This document shows, one piece after another, positions 7,362 to 8,689 of a stretch of DNA of 8,689 nucleotides. The notes under the pieces are model-generated. The model was not told where the DNA came from. It searched no databases and was given only the letters and a program-made list of their open reading frames with translations. Source of the stretch: Thermoanaerobacterales bacterium UBA4877 (GTDB lineage Bacteria; Bacillota; Thermoanaerobacteria; Thermoanaerobacterales; UBA4877); assembly GCA_002399345.1 (NCBI GenBank), contig DHDL01000032.1, forward strand, positions 16,778 to 25,466, read 5' to 3'. How positions within the stretch are numbered: position 1 is the stretch's first letter; every line of letters begins with the position of its first letter. Both the position numbers and the translations under genes were made by a program.

Positions 7362-7709
7362 AACAGCTACAATTCATACGCCGATGCCGTAAGTGAATAT
7401 AAAAATCATGGTATTGATACGTATTCTTTTATGGATATAGATAAATATGGCATCTTTAAAACATTCGAAAACTATAGGATAGGCATAATTTACCGGGTGA
7501 AATAATGGTTTTGGCACAATTATGCTAGCAATGGCACTCGATTATGCTAAAGAAGTCCTTGGACTAAAGAAAGTCTTAATTACATTTATGATGACAATAT
7601 CAGATCCGTCCGCGTTATAGAGAAAAACAGCGGATTGCTGCAAGATAAGATCGTAAATGTTATTAGCGGCGTTGGAAGACTGACAAGAAGATATTGAATC
7701 ACTATCTAA
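7362..7709 (+). pseudogene. decayed GNAT acetyltransferase gene
   Basis: Three reading frames together give a broken GNAT-like protein. Codons 7362-7502 read NSYADAVSEYKNHG onward to YRIGIIYRVK, then stop at 7503. In another frame, from about 7501, NNGFGTIMLAMALDYAKEV then LGLKKVLIT resembles the acetyl-CoA-binding motif and following helix. After a frameshift near 7585, DDNIRSVRVIEKNSG then RLTRRY resembles the usual GNAT C-terminus, where TGA (7695) stands where Trp would be expected in RRYWI. The total, about 115 codons, is short of a usual 170-190, so a central deletion is likely. The GNAT call is firm for the last two pieces and weaker for the first. No start codon or binding site is visible. 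It lies just after ppdK, on the same strand. Confidence 0.65.
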
Positions 7710-7719
7710 AAATTAAAAA

Positions 7720-7761
7720 GGTACTGTCTCCTGGCTATATAAGAGATGGTACCCTTTATTT
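7720..7761. terminator. bidirectional intrinsic terminator
   Basis: GGTACTGTCTC (7720-7730) pairs with GAGATGGTACC (7743-7753) over 11 positions, two of them G-T on the plus strand, around a 12-base loop. The plus-strand side is followed by CTTTATTT, serving ppdK. The minus-strand side is followed by TTTTTAATTTTT, a stronger U-tract serving ytaF. Its place between the two converging genes fits a shared terminator. Confidence 0.85.
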
Positions 7762-7790
7762 AAGATACATAATTTTATTTTAATCTGTAA

Positions 7791-8408
7791 TCAAATCATT
7801 GTGATAAACCCGAGGATTATAAGCACAATACCCGGCAGGTATTCCAGCCTGTCTTTCTCGGCCATATCTATCTTCCTACCGACAAATTCACCTAAAAGAA
7901 GAAAGAGCATATTGAATACACCAATTGCAACGGGAAGGCCGGTTATCTCCATACTACTCATGGCAGCTCCCAACCCTGCCCCAAATGTGTCTAATGCCAA
8001 AGCAATGCCAAGAAATATTGCCTCAGAATTGCTTATTGTGCCGGAATTATCCAGGTCTGCTTTGAGTGGCTGTTGTATTACCTGTATTGTAATCTTAATA
8101 AAGTTAAGCCTAATCGACAGGATCTCCTTGTCCTCCGTACCTGCGTTTTTGTCCCTGATGGTCGAAATGAATATATATAGGCCCACACCTATAAGTATTA
8201 CGGCTCCTATTATTTTTGCATAATGCGGGCTCAAAAAAACGGCCAGGCCGTTTCCTATGTGTATGCTTATATATGCACTGACTCCTGAAATAAGGCTGAT
8301 GAAAGTCAAAGGCATGAATGGAATCTCAATCCTTCTCATCCCATACGAAAGACCTACGCAAAGGCTGTCTATGCTCAGTGCCAAAGCCAGAATCAACATA
8401 AACTCCAT
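7791..8408 (-). CDS. ytaF: sporulation membrane protein YtaF (MntP/DUF204 family)
   Basis: This is a 205-residue integral membrane protein with about six hydrophobic segments (roughly 4-24, 32-52, 62-84, 130-150, 157-177 and 188-205). It is arranged as two DUF204-type repeats. Each begins with a matching motif: LALSIDSLCVGLSYG, with Asp14, and LALDTFGAGLGAA, with Asp140. These are shared with the MntP manganese exporters; the two-repeat form with a long central linker is typical of YtaF of spore-formers. The linker (about 85-129) contains DLDNSGTISNSE (118-129), an EF-hand-like loop. The ATG at 8408 follows a G-rich, imperfect ribosome binding site. Manganese or other cation transport is only inferred; the sporulation name comes from B. 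subtilis. Confidence 0.88.
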   Translation of the reverse strand: MEFMLILALALSIDSLCVGLSYGMRRIEIPFMPLTFISLISGVSAYISIHIGNGLAVFLSPHYAKIIGAVILIGVGLYIFISTIRDKNAGTEDKEILSIRLNFIKITIQVIQQPLKADLDNSGTISNSEAIFLGIALALDTFGAGLGAAMSSMEITGLPVAIGVFNMLFLLLGEFVGRKIDMAEKDRLEYLPGIVLIILGFITMI

Positions 8409-8492
8409 GTGCCCACCCCATTTGTAGTAAAAGCTACATATATACTACGCTTGCGGGCATAGTTATGTGACAGGTAGGGAAGCGGGCGCAGA

Positions 8493-8689
8493 TCATAAAC
8501 CTAAATCTTCATCTATTAATATAACCTCTGATTCAACAAAATCGAGCTTCTTCAAATAAATATTAAGTGTATTACAGATTCTATCAGGGCTTGAACAGTT
8601 ATAACAATGGTCGCCCTTAACCGCACACGGTGTTTTATAGCCAAGCCGTTTTGCATTCTTCGGCGCTGCAACGTTTCGTGCACGCCAAA
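8493..8689 (-). CDS. LUD-domain protein, C-terminal fragment (lactate utilisation-like)
   Basis: Sixty-four codons and a TGA stop are visible; the start lies beyond the right edge of the window. The sequence reads VAAPKNAKRLGYKTPC, then a Cys cluster (C-x6-C-x2-C-x6-C, fragment residues 21, 28, 31 and 38, ending CSSPDRIC), and finishes VILIDEDLGL. This is the characteristic tail of clostridial LUD (DUF162, LutC/YkgG-related) proteins. Their exact role is mostly unknown; relatives take part in lactate oxidation. The Cys cluster could bind a metal or Fe-S centre. It is on the same strand as ytaF, 84 bases upstream of it, so the two could share a transcript. The window edge, not a mutation, explains the truncation. 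Confidence 0.85.
   Translation of the reverse strand, partial: WRARNVAAPKNAKRLGYKTPCAVKGDHCYNCSSPDRICNTLNIYLKKLDFVESEVILIDEDLGL

Noticed and set aside
7801..8223. 140-codon plus-strand open frame opposite ytaF
   Set aside because: The minus-strand frame has clear membrane repeats and family motifs; the opposite frame is a by-product of its codon pattern.
8409..8492. Possible sporulation promoter and GCGGGC repeats before ytaF
   Set aside because: GTCACATA on the minus strand vaguely recalls a sigma-E -35, but no matching -10 is convincing. The two GCGGGC copies are direct repeats and form no stem.

Overview
The window looks like a chromosomal segment from a spore-forming, anaerobic Firmicute of the class Clostridia. 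Four things suggest this. The gene order on the left matches the Bacillus subtilis yaaO-tmk-(darA)-yaaR-holB-ricT region. There is a bacterial-type pyruvate,phosphate dikinase of the kind used in PPi-linked clostridial glycolysis. A YtaF-type sporulation membrane protein is present. Shine-Dalgarno sites are strong AGGAGG types with frequent TTG and GTG starts. I cannot name the species from sequence alone.

Left part (about 21-4302, all on the minus strand): a compact five-gene operon. In transcription order it encodes an Orn/Lys/Arg decarboxylase-family PLP enzyme, thymidylate kinase (tmk), a YaaR/DUF327 protein, the DNA polymerase III delta-prime subunit (holB) and the Fe-S/PSP1 protein RicT. 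Gaps are 11, 5, 10 and -4 bases, so translation is probably coupled along the transcript. The operon joins dTTP supply, the replisome clamp loader and a regulator of RNA processing and development, headed by an amino-acid decarboxylase. The c-di-AMP receptor gene darA/yaaQ, which lies between tmk and yaaR in B. subtilis, is absent.

Middle (4303-4702): a divergent, AT-rich intergenic region with candidate promoters for both directions. The ppdK side has an unusually long leader of about 290 nt. It contains complementary segments that could form alternative or pseudoknotted pairings, and two mutually exclusive hairpins just before the ribosome binding site. I match it to no known riboswitch class.

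Right part (4703-8689): ppdK on the plus strand, with all catalytic landmarks intact. A decayed GNAT acetyltransferase gene (about 7362-7709) follows it, then a strong hairpin that can terminate both converging transcripts (7720-7761). The minus-strand ytaF comes next. At the right edge is the C-terminal part of a LUD-domain (lactate-utilisation-like) protein, also on the minus strand, running off the window.

Most of the window is ordinary housekeeping chromosome. I see no CRISPR array, rRNA, tRNA, intact insertion sequence or phage module. The observations most worth following up are the ppdK leader, the GNAT gene remnant, the missing darA, and the EF-hand-like loop in YtaF.
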